NCBI GenBank assembly: GCA_018343915.1
Contig: JABRWF010000006.1
Coordinates: forward strand, 2,232,001 to 2,296,000
DNA: 64,000 nucleotides
Direction: 5' to 3'
Source of the DNA: Agroathelia rolfsii
Lineage: Eukaryota > Basidiomycota > Agaricomycetes > Amylocorticiales > Amylocorticiaceae
Shown: one piece after another, positions 34,889 through 47,312 of the stretch
Layout of the letters: each line of letters opens with the position of its first letter
Numbering within the stretch: the first letter of the stretch is position 1
Notes under the pieces: model-generated
What the model saw: only the letters and a program-made list of their open reading frames with translations
Databases searched by the model: none
What the model was told of the DNA's origin: nothing
Program-made: the position numbers and the translations under genes

Positions 34889-37800
34889 ATGTCTAACGCA
34901 TACCCGTCCTCGTTGGCCCCGACGATGGACAGGATTCCTGAGTCAGGCCAGCATACCCCCTCCCACGGCGGTGTCGTTGCTGCAGGCTACGAGTTCGACT
35001 ACATTGTCAGCCCTCACTCCGGCACACCCCCCACGGCCAACACCACTACCACCACCACCACCAACACGGCTACGACAACAGCGGCTACGGAGAGCGACAA
35101 CCCGCAAATCAGACAGCCCCCTCCTGTCTCACGTCCTCCATCGAACTCTGCCTCGCGTCAGCGTCCAGTCTCGATGCCTCCAAACGCATACGCAAACGGC
35201 GAGCACGACAGACAGCGTGAAGGCGACTCCGGTCGCCATCGCTCATCAAAGGATGGCACCCGCTCCGGGCGCAGCACGCACAGATTGCTGGGCGACTACA
35301 CCCTCAGCAAGACGCTTGGAGCAGGCAGCATGGGCAAGGTCAAGCTCGCGACTCACAATAATACAAAGGAAAAGGTTCGCACACCCCACAGCTTCAGCAA
35401 GCCCCTGGGGGCTCATCATTACACCTCGTCTTGCCCTCTTGCTTACCCTGCACTCCGCAGCTGGCCGTCAAGATTCTCCCCCGCACGCCCCCGGGCACGA
35501 ATAGCACAAACATGAATCCCGAGGCAGCTGCTAAACAGGCAACCAAGGATGCCTCCAAGGAGATCCGTACCTTACGTGAGGCCGCGCTCTCAATGTGCCT
35601 CTATCACCCTTACATCTGTGGCATGCGTGAGATGATCGTGCATCAACATCACTACTACATGGTGTTTGAATACATCAGTGGTGGCCAGATGCTTGACTAC
35701 ATCATCAGCCATGGTAAGCTCCGCGAGCGTGTCGCACGCAAGTTTGCGCGTCAGATAGGCAGTGCCCTTGAATATTGCCACCGAAATAATGTTGTCCATC
35801 GAGGTCTGTGTTACTCATCTCAACTTCTGAGAGCTGACTAACGCTTCATGCCAACCAAGATCTCAAAATTGAAAACATCCTGATTTCCGAGTCTGGTAAC
35901 ATTAAAATTATCGATTTTGGTCTCTCCAACCTGTACGACCCGTTGAATTATCTGTCTACATTCTGTGGTTCGCTGTACTTTGCTGCGCCGGAGCTCCTCA
36001 ACGCCAAGGTCTACACCGGTCCTGAAGTAGACGTCTGGAGCTTTGGTGTTGTGTTGTATGTTCTCGTATGCGGCAAGGTGCCCTTCGATGATCAGAGCAT
36101 GCCAGCGTTGCACGCCAAAATCAAGCGTGGTGTTGTCGAATACCCTGTTTGGCTTAGTGCAGGTATGTATTGATGACATCATAGGAGCCGCAAATTCACC
36201 GCGAGCTGTTGTCCCACAGAGTGCAAGAACATCCTGTCGCGCATGTTGGTCACTAATCCAGCCGCCCGCGCGACGCTGCCCGAGGTACTCTCTCATCCTT
36301 GGATGACGCGCGGTTTCTCGGGTCCACCTGACATTCATATGGTCCATCGTGAGCCTCTGCGTGCCGATGAGCTGGATCGCCAAGTTCTCAAGGCCATGCA
36401 CGGATTTGAATTTGGCACGGATGAGCAGATCGAGCGCAAGTTGGTCGGCATTATCGAATCAGACTCATATCAGAGGGCAGTTCAAAATTGGGAGCGTAAG
36501 CGAAATGGCCATGGATTTTCCAACTCTAGTTTGGCCATCTCGTTTGACAGTACATCTCAAGGCAGCAGGGGTGACCTTACCGCTTCTCCGTCCAAGTCGA
36601 GGCGCAGGTTCTCCGGCTTCGACTTTTATCGACGCAAGTTGTTCTCGCCGTCCTCTTCGCCTCCAAGCAGCCCCTTTGGCACACCCCATGGATCGCGCGA
36701 TCATCTGTCGACCACGACGGACAGCAAGGAGCCTACGGATCCTACACAGGGTTTCCATCCCCTTATTTCAATGTACTACCTCGCACGTGAGAAACTCGAG
36801 CGAGAACGCGTGTACGGCCCCGGTCATTTTGCAAGCTCCCAGTTATCTATACCAGAAGCCGTTTCGCCTACGGCAGATGACAACAACAACACCCTACAAT
36901 TGCCTGTGCCTGCTAATGCTCCGCCACCACCCCAGAAGGAAGCCACCTCGCCTGCGCCGAACAAAGTAGACTACGGCATGCCTCTACCACGCCTACCACA
37001 GCCACCAACCTCGCACTACTCAGACATGTCTTACGAACATGGCCAGGCCACACCCTCGCCGACTTCGCCCAACTTCCACCCTCAGCCTCGTCCGCGGGAT
37101 GCGGGCAACGTGCTCCCCGCACCGCCCAAGCGCAGCACGCCCCTTGGCCCTCCTGCCTCGCCCGGACTTCCGCCGCCCACGCCCACGGCTGCGGCTGCAG
37201 CGGCCAAGAACGACCTGCCGCGTGCACCACCGGCCTCGACGCACCGGCGCAGTCACAGTCTCAGCCAGCGCCCAAGTGTCATACCCGGCTGGGGCGGCAT
37301 GTTCGGCAATGGCAAGGGCACCAACGAGGAGAGTGCGATGGAGCCGCCACGGTCCGCTGGTCCTGGGCTTCCTTCGTTCCCTGAGGACGAGGAAATACCA
37401 TCTTCAGCTGTTACTGCTCCCACGCCTATTGCCGCACCATCTACACCTGAGCAACAGGAGCAGGAGCAGGATCACGAACAACACTCGGCGCTGCTCGCGG
37501 GCGGTGCAACGCTGGTCCGCAAGTTTGGGAGTCTTTTGGTGGGTAATAGGGGCGATGATACAGCCAGCAGCAGGCGATCGAAACAGCGCAGTCCTATTCC
37601 TGGTGGGCTCTCTCCTAGGCCATCTGAAGATCCCCAGCCTCAGGGCAGCGAGAAACGACCGGCGTTGGAAGAGGAGATGAAGGACGAGAAGAAGGCGGCG
37701 GCACAGAGCGATTTACCCGAGACGGCGCATGAGACGACGACGGCGACGCCACCCGCTCATGGTGGCAGTGCGAAGCCGATGACGCCGAGCCAGAGCCAGC

Positions 37801-39081
37801 CGCCGAGTAACTATCACCGTCGGGCGGCGACGATCTTGGATCCGCATGGGAGGGCGACTAGGCATGAACGTAGGAGCAGCACTGGTGCGGCGATGCTCAA
37901 CCAGGTCGGTGGTACGATTGGACGGCATAGGCGGCCTTCGGTTGGGTATGGATCATCTGCGAGACAAGAGAGAGATAGGCTGTTTACGCACAAGGAGGGT
38001 ACCAAGGAGGAGGGTGGAGAGCAGACCCCGGCTCCACGTGCGCTGGCTGGACCTGAGGATCCAAAGGCTGGAGAGGTGACGGCGCTCGAAACGGATTATG
38101 AAACCGAGCATGATGATAGTGGCGACAAGGAATTCAAGCCTGTATTCCTCAAGGGCTTGTTTAGGTGGGTGTTACTTCTGCTTCCGTGATTTGACGATCA
38201 CTCTGGATACTGATTGCTATACCACAAATTTAGTGTTGCCACGACGTCCTCCAAACCACCGAATGTGATCAAGACAGATATTCGACGTGTTCTCGATCGG
38301 ATGCAGGTACAATACCGCGAGACCAGATCTGGTTTTGAGTGTATCCATATCCCATCCATCGACATATCTTCCGTTCAGGAATCCGAACGTCAACAGCTAC
38401 AGCAGCAGCAATCACGCCACAATAAGCACACCTCAAATGGTTCCGAATCCCCCTTCTCACGCAAAAGTCTGGGGAGAAAAGCATCAAAATTGTCTTTCGG
38501 CACCACAAAGACGAAGGATTCCATCCATGGTCGCGACTCGGATCATCCTACTGAGAAACCTGAGAAGGATCTCCCTGGGCGTCCATCGGGATTATCGACT
38601 ACACCCAGCAATGGTTCCTCGTTGTACTTCAACGGTCATCACAACCCCGCTGCCGCAAGGCGTGCTGGCAGCCCCTCCCCTAGTGATATGACTGCTGGAC
38701 CTCTCAACATTGCCGAAGAGATACCACGTCCGTCAACCTCGCCACCGGGTGGTAAGACGCTGCCGCCGATACCCAGGGACTATGAAGATCTCACGCCGCG
38801 CGCGACTACGCCAGTTCTGACGCCATTCCCGACGGGCGAGGTCGACAAGGAGACATTTGAGACGATAAGTGGAAATACGATGTCTGTCCGGTTTGAGATA
38901 TCTATCGTAAAGGTGCGCATGCACATCAATTTTCTTGTTCGGTGTCATCTAATTTTTGAATGCTTGAATTTTATAGGTGCCCCTTTTGCCATTCCATGGC
39001 ATCCAATTCCGACGTGCTGGTGGGGATGGTTGGCAATATCAAATGTTGGCTCGTCGGGTGCTGACGGAACTAAAATTATGA
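34889..39081 (+). CDS. KIN1: KIN1/PAR-1 (MARK-type) Ser/Thr kinase with KA1 domain
   Basis: Polarity and cell-wall/exocytosis kinase of the KIN1/KIN2/PAR-1 family. Six exons: 34889-35374, 35461-35803, 35860-36162, 36220-38164, 38234-38912, 38977-39081; 1286 residues. The kinase domain is at about residues 133-400: [11 protein letters not shown] (Gly loop), catalytic Lys166 in LAVKILP, HRDLKIEN with Asp277, DFG at 295-297, and activation loop [15 protein letters not shown] with Thr310 as the usual upstream-kinase target. A long disordered, Pro/Ser-rich linker follows. The last 40 residues form the KA1 membrane-binding end: [20 protein letters not shown], then [20 protein letters not shown]. 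All key catalytic residues are present, so it should be active. Confidence 0.95.
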
Positions 39082-39933
39082 ATACCTTCTTACAAGCCGC
39101 TTATGTTTCGCCCTCTATCGTCTCTATGGTGGCATGGCCTCTTCCTTTTCTTCTCTATTTTGTTTTCTTTTTGGATATAATTTGCAACTTACCCAAATCT
39201 GGTACAAGTCGATGAACACTCGTCATCATCATGTTATCTGTTTACGTTTCTTACTCTACTCATTTTTACCCGTTTTTGTGGCACTCTTGGGCTTCAACTT
39301 TCATTTCTTCCTTTCCTTCTTATCTGAATTAATTAGCGCTATCTGCGCCTTCCATTTATTTCTCATTCTATTATGCTCCTCGATGTTTTTTCTTTTCTAA
39401 ATGCAATTTACTGCTTTGAGGTTGCTCTTATAGCTAGATTTATCTTGTCCCCCTCGTCCTTTCTTTCCTGTTTCTTTCTTTTTTTCTACTGAGTATTTTT
39501 CTCCATTCTTTAGCATGCATCTGAGCTTGCCGTTTTTTCTTGCTGTATTTTGTTTGTTTGGGATCACTCGTTAATTTTATTCATGAAGATCACTCTTCTC
39601 CTTCCAACTTGGTTAGTACCAGCTTACGAATCTCGAAAACATCATATGGCAACGGCTGAAATTTCAATGATCTATTTTTTACTCATTTATTCATTTTCTT
39701 TTATTTTCGTTGCGATATGGATGAACAGGAGAGAGGGATCAAAGCAAGCATAAGACAGATATCACATAGTCTATTGGTAGAAAATGTTCAAATATAAGAT
39801 ACAACAAGATATACGATTTGTTGTCCAGCCGTGAATCAAGATATTCATAGGGTGATACAAAGCCGATTTCGACACCCAGCTTGGGTAAGGGATAGCAGCG
39901 TAGTCGATTAGTTGACTGGGCAAGTCTAATACC
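39082..39933. other. Convergent intergenic region, T-rich
   Basis: About 850 bp, strongly T-rich on the plus strand at 39130-39560, presumably the KIN1 3' UTR. It ends where the last exon of the F-box gene begins on the opposite strand. Confidence 0.5.
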
Positions 39934-42147
39934 TCAGAACGTGAAAACATCGATGTTTTCGATATGATTGTCAAACCACAAGTGTTGCTGCAATAATGGT
40001 TGAGCAAAATACTAGTTTTAGTTTGACACATCTGGGACCCCCGACTTGAAATACGGGTTTTATTATACACCACTCACCTTCCAGGGAAGCCCTATGATCC
40101 TATCCTGGTCAAGCATAAAACCAGAGTATTTTTTGCTCGCTTGACGCGTCGTCCGTCTGTAAGGTAGACTGGTGACGACATCCTCCTCGAAAACGTCCTT
40201 GAGGTGGATAACCGTACTTTCTGTGATCAACGTGCTGGTGTTGGTTCTGATCATGCTTGGACCGCCGATTTCGGCAGGATCATCAGGTGCCGTCATATAG
40301 TGAACCTGTTGTGCAGCGCCATCATTATCGACATTGATACCGCCATAGTGTGAGTCATCATCAATGTCAACGTTGCCGTCCTTGATGGTAATTGTAACAC
40401 CGTCATCAGGATCACCATCGTCTTTGAAAGAAGAGTAGCCCATCGCCAATAACATCGTATTTCCTTGGTATTGTTCCCTAGATAGGTGAACGTGAAAGTC
40501 AAGCACCTCCATTACATGCCCCTCGTCAGGTAACGTGGAGAAAGACGAGCCGATGAACATAGGAGGATGAATGATGCGCGCGCCGTGTACATAACGGAGC
40601 CACGAGAACCGTTCTGTATTAGGCATGAACCGGGTCTGAGTAGGGCCCCATTTGTCCCAGGACACGTCGCGGGCGTGGACCGCACGGCCTGATAACCGCC
40701 TTTTGTTACCATCATTCAAGTCTTCGTTCACATAAGCAAGCGCAGTACGATTGTGGAAGATAAGAAGAAACGATGCGTGGCCATGCTGAGGATTGGGAGT
40801 TGTATAGCCCACAGAAACAGCGTGGATGCGACTTGAGGGCGCAGTGTAGAAAGGAACACCTTTAGGCATAGTTTCAACGTATGGAGCAGTGTGCGTAGTG
40901 ATATGACTTATTTGCACGGGGGCACTTTGTGCGGGTGATCGTGCAAAGCGCGGTAGGTATAATGTTGCATGGTGCACGGCAGTTGTTGAGCCAACAGAAA
41001 GGGTATGATCTGTGATGGGTAGACCTTGAAAAGAGTATATGCAGAGGCAGCCGCTGGCCAGCTTGCTGGTGAGCATAAATGCGCGGTTGGATAGGAACGC
41101 GAAATCCCAGGTTCTAGGAGGCATGTCTCGTGAGTTCATATCCTGTCAAGAGGAGAATGGTTTTCAAAAATGATCATGCAGAACTGTTGAAGGATGGAGA
41201 CGTACGACCAAGAGGACGCCCTCCCTCCAGTCCCAAATCATCAGCCTAGGAATCTCGTCCACTCCGGCATCAGCGAGGCCGATGGGTGCGTCGAACAGGA
41301 ACATTCCAATGACATCTCCAGCTATCTGTGTGAAAGAGTTGGTATTGGGGTGATGAGGAAACAGGATGTTGCCTGAATGATGGCACTCTGGATGTGTCCT
41401 GTTAGTGCTGATTGAATGCACATGGATCCGTCTCGTCCGTGAGGAGCTGAGAGTTGGACTGATATAGCAAATCGATATAAGTCAGTTGTACGCCATAAAT
41501 GGAGATGGAACACTTGCTCTACTTCGGTATCATTGTCCACAAAGATGATCAAGTCTTGACTAGGATCAAAAGCGAAGTCTCTGTAGGCATCACCTGGGTA
41601 TCTCATGGAAAACGTCTCTGGAGGCTTATTGGAGACTGGATAATGTGTGGTAGCGAACCCAACGTGGTCCCCTGTCATCTTTGCAAAGAGGCCGCCGACT
41701 AACTCATATGCCAGGCAGGAACCTTTGTAACAGCACCATTACACAAATGAGCGACATTACTTATAACATGCAAGAACATTGGTCGAACCTGGTATATCTA
41801 TAGTTACGTGCTGTCTCCATTGCAAATTCGACCAGGCCTTTCTTCTATCGAGAAGCAATTGCAGCTTCTTGTCTGTGGGCAAGTGTAGTGAAGGATCGCC
41901 GTCTTGCATGCCATCTGCTTCAAGCTCGATGAGGTATTGTAGCCTGACATCCGAACAGACTAAAGCGTGAAGGAATCTGCAGCACTTATAGTATTGGACT
42001 AAGAAGCATGACAAGTCGTGGCGCTGACAGATGGCTCACTTGAGAACAACGCAGGATATCGCGAACGGACAGGTTGGTCAGTATCAATGTCAGTAGTTCG
42101 GATGGAAAGTCAAGCAGCTGCGATGGCGTTCCCATCTTTGTATTCAT
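39934..42147 (-). CDS. F-box protein
   Basis: Substrate-adaptor-type protein of the kind expanded in agaricomycetes. Six exons: 42147-42040, 41984-41789, 41722-41512, 41458-41206, 41142-40078, 39987-39934; 628 residues. The N-terminal F-box reads LLDFPSELLTLILTNLSVRD then ILRCSQCCRFLHALVCSDVR across intron 1. The rest has repeated strand-like segments (FAFDPSQDLIIFVDNDTEVE, PRLMIWDWREGVLLVD, SSRIHAVSVGYTTPNPQHGH), suggesting a beta-rich substrate-binding region. The final 17 residues come from a small last exon (KQHLWFDNHIENIDVFTF across the junction), so the stop at about 40066 is intronic. Intron 3 needs an unusual donor (gttcca at 41511) to keep frame; that junction is the weakest. Confidence 0.85.
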
Positions 42148-42456
42148 TCGGGGAAGCAGATAGAGCACCTAAAGTAATTATTCACAAGGATGACAGCCGA
42201 GGTCGAGGAGTGCTGATTGGGTCATCGGCTATGATCTGTGCAACATCATAGTCGAGGTCATAGTCGCTATCTCGGCCGAAGATAAATGCACGCTGTGAAC
42301 ACATATCGATCGCGGCTTATTTCCATACTGAGACTCAGTGAACAAATGACTGTCTTTATATCATATCCTTATTTCTTCTGTCGATCAACTAAAGTTTCTG
42401 AAAGTGACGCATTCTTGATGAGATCAAAACTATGATACACTATCACTATCGCCAAG
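42148..42456. other. Short intergenic region
   Basis: About 310 bp between the F-box gene start and the BET2 stop, both on the minus strand. It should hold the F-box gene promoter. Nothing else seen. Confidence 0.5.
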
Positions 42457-43834
42457 TCATGCATCTCTACGGGGGAGTGCCTCCCATGACTTTCTGAGGC
42501 CCCGAGCTTCAATGATCTCGGCAGGCATACAGTATACAGGATCCAGATCAACAAGTCCAGGGTAGCCAAGGAGAGATAGCCCTGTGCAAGGCAATTAATA
42601 ACATGAAGATTGCAATTGAACAAATAGTAAGGCATACCAGCAACACCAAAAATAGTGTGGAATACATCGGCGACATCCCCCGGTCTGTCAGCAATACCTC
42701 CATGGTCGGGGTCCTACATCATTTGAGTAGGTTAATACGGGTAATTGTCTATTTATTTTCGCACGCCGTACCTGGGCGGAGAGGATAAACACCTCCAGCT
42801 TCTTGCTATCGATCCACGATAATTTGCGAAGGATAGACAATGAAGACAAAACCCAGTGGCTATAACACACCTGTTTCCGAGTTCAGCTCAGAGCGTTGGC
42901 TTATATAAGTATTGAGCGACCTACGTCTTCCAGTTTCTCAGGACGACCATTCAGCCCGCCATTGGGGAGCTGCCTCTCGGCCAACCACCAGGCCAATGTG
43001 TCCTCGTGGACCACATCCTGAATTCTATCCAGTATGGCAAGCGCAGCAACACATACCCAAACTACCGAATTGATAAAAACTTAATCACAGCCATAAGGAA
43101 CATAAGCTCACCTTGCGCAGCATGAGTCTCAGCCCCAATGATGCTCCCAAAACCACCATCAAAGTTCTCGCATTGCTTGATGTACGAAACCGTCTTATCG
43201 ACATCAAGCTCTGAGAGACGACCAAGGAGAGAAAGCGCGTTGACGGCACAGTAAAGGAATCGTGTGTCTGTCTCCCCGAATGCGTCACCGGCAAAGACAC
43301 CAGATGGCTGTTGGAGAGACAAGATGACTATGGATATTATGTACTTGAGAGGACTTGTCACTGATTACTCAGTACACACATTTAACGACCCTGTCGATGT
43401 CCACCCGGTCCAATGCGTCTTGGGTGACCAGTATCTGAATAGCACTCAAGGTGGACAATATGTGGGCATCGTGTCTAGGATGAGCTCCAAATGCGCCTGA
43501 TATGCGAAGATGTTGGAGAAGGATCCTTCAAGGAGAGTCAGCAGCAAACAGACCTGCAGTGTCATCCCAGCAGCTCATAACATAATCAATCATCTCTTCA
43601 CGATCAAGAGCATTTTTATGGCCCATGATGCATAATGCTGTTAACCCCCAGTAGATGGCATTCATACGAAGATGCGCAGTCATGTGATAAGCAAGATCAT
43701 CGGAACTCTGTGTAGCAGTTGTCGCAAAAGCATTTCAACATGGTGCACAAAACAAAAACTAGAGGCATAATAGCGACCTTTCCTAGCGCTTGTATATATG
43801 ATACATGGAGAGGGACCAGTAGTTCAGAGGCCAT
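42457..43834 (-). CDS. BET2: Rab geranylgeranyltransferase beta subunit
   Basis: Catalytic subunit that, with BET4 and Rab escort protein, attaches geranylgeranyl groups to Rab/Ypt GTPases in the cytosol. Eight exons: 43834-43778, 43707-43554, 43496-43380, 43327-43112, 43061-42925, 42870-42772, 42713-42638, 42581-42457; 326 residues, the usual family size. Prenyltransferase repeats are clear: [76 protein letters not shown]. Zinc ligands are present: Asp227 and Cys229 in LEDVCYSHW, and His279 in DVFHTIFG. Its start lies 250 bp from that of the divergent permease gene. Confidence 0.95.
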
Positions 43835-44084
43835 GATGTAGATATGATTCGGATAAGTGATACTAGTAGTAGGGGCAGATCAGAAAGGGGCGACTGTAGC
43901 CACAAATGTTCCGGTCGCCTAAGCGAAGCGCTTCGACGCGGGCCTTGGCTGGACTATTATCCCAGTCCTTATCTGTGAGGGGCGGCGGCAATTATGAATT
44001 TGACTACGTATATATGCCCATTAAAATGAAAGATAGAGCTCTAAGCCTTCCGACGACCAACTTACTTTCACGACTCGCGCGACT

Positions 44085-46596
44085 ATGGCTGATTCCCTTC
44101 ACACCGATACTGAGAAGGCTGGTACTCATCTCGGCGCTACCGTAGCGGCCGGCGACGAGGATGTCCTCAATCGTATGGGATACAAGCAAGAACTCAAGTT
44201 TGTGCCTGTCAACCAATTTTTTCTGGATTTTGGTACTTAGCTCTGACGTGTATAGGCGTGACCTGAGTCTGCTGCAGGTAAACCGCTCACTAAAAGACTC
44301 TTCTAAAAATTGCTACTGACCATGTTTTTTGTTTTGGTTTGAAGAACTTCGGTGTCAGCTTTAGTATCATCAGTGTTATCACTGGTATACCATCACTTTT
44401 CCTGTATGGTCTCGTGAGTGCTTACCATTTAAATTGGTGCATAGATTCAATTCTAACCCGTGATACCAACAGAACACTGGAGGACCCGTTGTGGTGAGTC
44501 GCCCATTTACAGTCTCGTTGGTGTGAAAACGTGATATTCAAATTCGGCACACGTCAAGATGGTATGGGGTTGGTGGGTTGTTGCCTTCTTCACAATGATG
44601 GTTGGTCTCGCTATGGCAGAGGTCTGCTCTGCCCATCCAACCAGTGGCGGCCCATACTTCTGGGCAGCCATGCTTTCGAAACATAAAGATGCGCCTCTGG
44701 CGTCCTGGGTTACGGGATGGTTTAACCTACTAGGCCAAGTTGTGCGTATTATTGTTCATAATATTTAAAAAGCATATACTGAGACGATCGATAGGCTGTG
44801 ACGACTGGTATTTCGTGAGCATCATTCATGAACTCGAAATTGGGATTGTGTCGTGACTTTTTTCTTCTCTTTTTTTATACAGTTTCGCCTGCGCAACTTT
44901 CATTTCCACCCTCGCCGAAATCAACGGCGACTTTGTTGGAAATGCAAAGACCAACATCGGTATCTATGCTGCCGTCCTCATCACCCAGGGGTTAATTAAC
45001 ACTTTTGGTGTCCATCTCTTGCGCTACCTGAACAACATCTCAGTCTGGTGGCATGCTTTGGGAACAACCTCCCTTGTTATTGCTATCTTAGCCAAAGCGC
45101 CCACGCACCAAACTGCCAAATGGGTCTTTACTAAATTCATCGACGGCACAGGCGTGGATGGCGCACCTGGATGGGGTGCACGAGCTAGCAATGCTTATGT
45201 TGTCGTGATAGGCGTTCTCATGGCTCAGTACACACTAACAGGTATGCATATGGGTATATGCTATAATTAATGCTATACTCACGTACATCTTACCAGGCTT
45301 CGATGCTAGCGCCCATGTTTGTTCATCATCCTAAACTTTTGCATAAACATGCGCTTTACTTATATTTTGCGATAGATGACCGAAGAGACGCACAACGCAG
45401 CTATGGCCGGATCTCTCGGTATCATCATGGCCATTGGTGTTTCCGCCATTCTGGGCTGGTTCCTTATCCTCGGACTGCTTTTTTCGATTCAGGACTTGCA
45501 GGGCACTATCGACACCGCAACCGGCGAGCCAGTTGCACAGATCTTTATCGTACGTTATACTAGCGAGGATTCTACTTATCTTCGCCTTCTTACGATATAT
45601 TACTTGTCAATTCAGGATACTGTTGGAGAGAAGGGTGCCGTCGTGCTAATGGTCATCGTCATCGGCGCTATGTTTTTCTGTGGAACGTTTTCAATTACCT
45701 CCAACTCACGGATGATGTACGCAATTTCGCCTTCTTATCTTTCTCCATTGTGTAATAAACTACTCTACAGGTATGCATTTAGCCGTGACGGTGCCCTTCC
45801 TGGCCACAAATTCTTCCATAAGGTCGATATGAAGCGCAAGTCCCCAGTGCGAACAGTATGGCTTGCATGCACACTAAGCTTCATCCTTGGTTTACCTTCC
45901 CTTGGCAGCTCGGTCGCTTTCTCAGCGGCAACGAGTATTGCCACAATTGGCTTGTATATTTCTTATGGTCAGTGATTTGTGCAAAAAGCACCTATAACTT
46001 GATTGATCTGAATATATCGCCCGTTTTCACAGGCATCCCCATCGCTTTGCGCATCATATATCGTGCAGACTTCAAACGAGGCCCATTCCATTTGGGTCCC
46101 TTCTCTTATCCTGTCGCTTTCTTGGCAGTGTGCTGGATTCTGTTCATCTCCATTGGTAAGCCTCAGTTTCCACTTCCCATCTCTCGTTCGTGTCATGCTC
46201 AATTCAATCACCTCACTAGCATTCATCCTGCCATCGGCTAACGTATGTTTGAAGTCCTATTCTTCTTTGTGCTTCGTTCCTGTTCTGACATGCACGCATG
46301 GTTCAAATACAGCCTGTGGACTCACAAACGCTCAACTACGCCATCGTAGCTGTTGGTATTGTCATGACGTACAGCTTTGGATTCTGGCTATTGAGTGCAC
46401 GTCATTGGTTCCAAGGCCCTCGAAAGCAAATCGAAGGTACGCACTATATCCTCTTAACCACCTCTGCCTTATGTCCTATATGAATTACTAAAAATTCAAT
46501 TTATGATGTACAGCGGAAGCCATGGGCATCGATGTCACAGAACCTGGTGCTTTGGAGAAGTTAGAAGCGGAACGCAAGCAACAAGCACTATCATAA
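44085..46596 (+). CDS. APC-family amino-acid / GABA permease
   Basis: Plasma-membrane amine/amino-acid transporter of the APC superfamily (UGA4/choline-permease-like branch). Fifteen exons: 44085-44197, 44256-44277, 44345-44413, 44473-44493, 44559-44741, 44795-44814, 44883-45241, 45297-45316, 45376-45549, 45616-45716, 45771-45967, 46033-46155, 46220-46242, 46313-46436, 46514-46596; 543 residues. Four exons are 20-23 bp. About 12 hydrophobic segments are seen. The signature motifs fit the branch: cytosolic N terminus DVLNRMGYKQELKRDLSLLQ, NFGVSFSIISVITGIPSLF, AMAEVCSAHPTSGGPYFWAA, and HMTEETHNAAMAGSLGI; the C terminus is hydrophilic. The exact substrate cannot be read from sequence. Confidence 0.92.
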
Positions 46597-47312
46597 ACTA
46601 TAGTGGATTTTCAATGAATGTGATACGAGTTCTTTCTCTCTAGCACCTATATCTTATGTGGAGGACATTTTCAAATCATGAGAAGCAGCTTCAAGATTCC
46701 ATCGCCACTTCCAAGGGCCAGCGTTTGCTCGTAACTGTTTTTGATATGATGAGCTGCGCTTCTCTCTGTTGGCTGTTATCGCTTCTAAGTGAGGCGGGGC
46801 GAGATACACTATTTGGGTAGTTCATCATAATTAGAGACGTAATGTTATATATCTTTTGTACAATAATGCTTGAAATGTATACGAAATTCGCAGTCTTTTT
46901 TCGATGTACTCACAACCTGAGCTAGGATTAGACCGCCATTCTGCCAAAAGAAAACCTGTCGGGTGTTGAAATCATCCTCAGTCAGGTTCACCAGTCGTGA
47001 TTTCACCTGGCCGAAGTTTGACAATCGTAAAGCGCCACGTCATCAGGACGGTTATCACCCCTTACAACATCCAAAATTGGTGATAACAAGGTGTCTTTAT
47101 TTTTTTTCGCATAGAGTAGCGAGCCGATGTGATCAAAACGGAGTTGCATATCGAGGCAGTGCACCATATATTGCGCGCGGACCCGTTGCTTGCGAATAAA
47201 ATCCCGATATTTAAGCACGTTTGGTGTAAACCTGGATTATTATCAATTCAGTTATGCTTTCCATCCAAAAAAAAAAAACTCGATCCTTACCCCCAAAGAA
47301 TAAATAAATGGC
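46597..47312. other. Convergent intergenic region
   Basis: About 715 bp between the permease stop and the rhodanese-like stop. Likely 3' UTRs; no coding signal. A short A run lies near 47268-47278. Confidence 0.5.

Noticed and set aside
34821..35504. Plus-strand 227-codon frame overlapping the kinase start
   Set aside because: Alternative frame of the KIN1 first exon; Pro/Arg/Thr-rich and without domains, whereas the other frame continues into the kinase domain.
40060..40077. Stop codon four residues after the F-box gene's fifth exon
   Set aside because: The preceding AAG is followed by a canonical gtgagt donor, and splicing to 39987 gives a cleaner C terminus.
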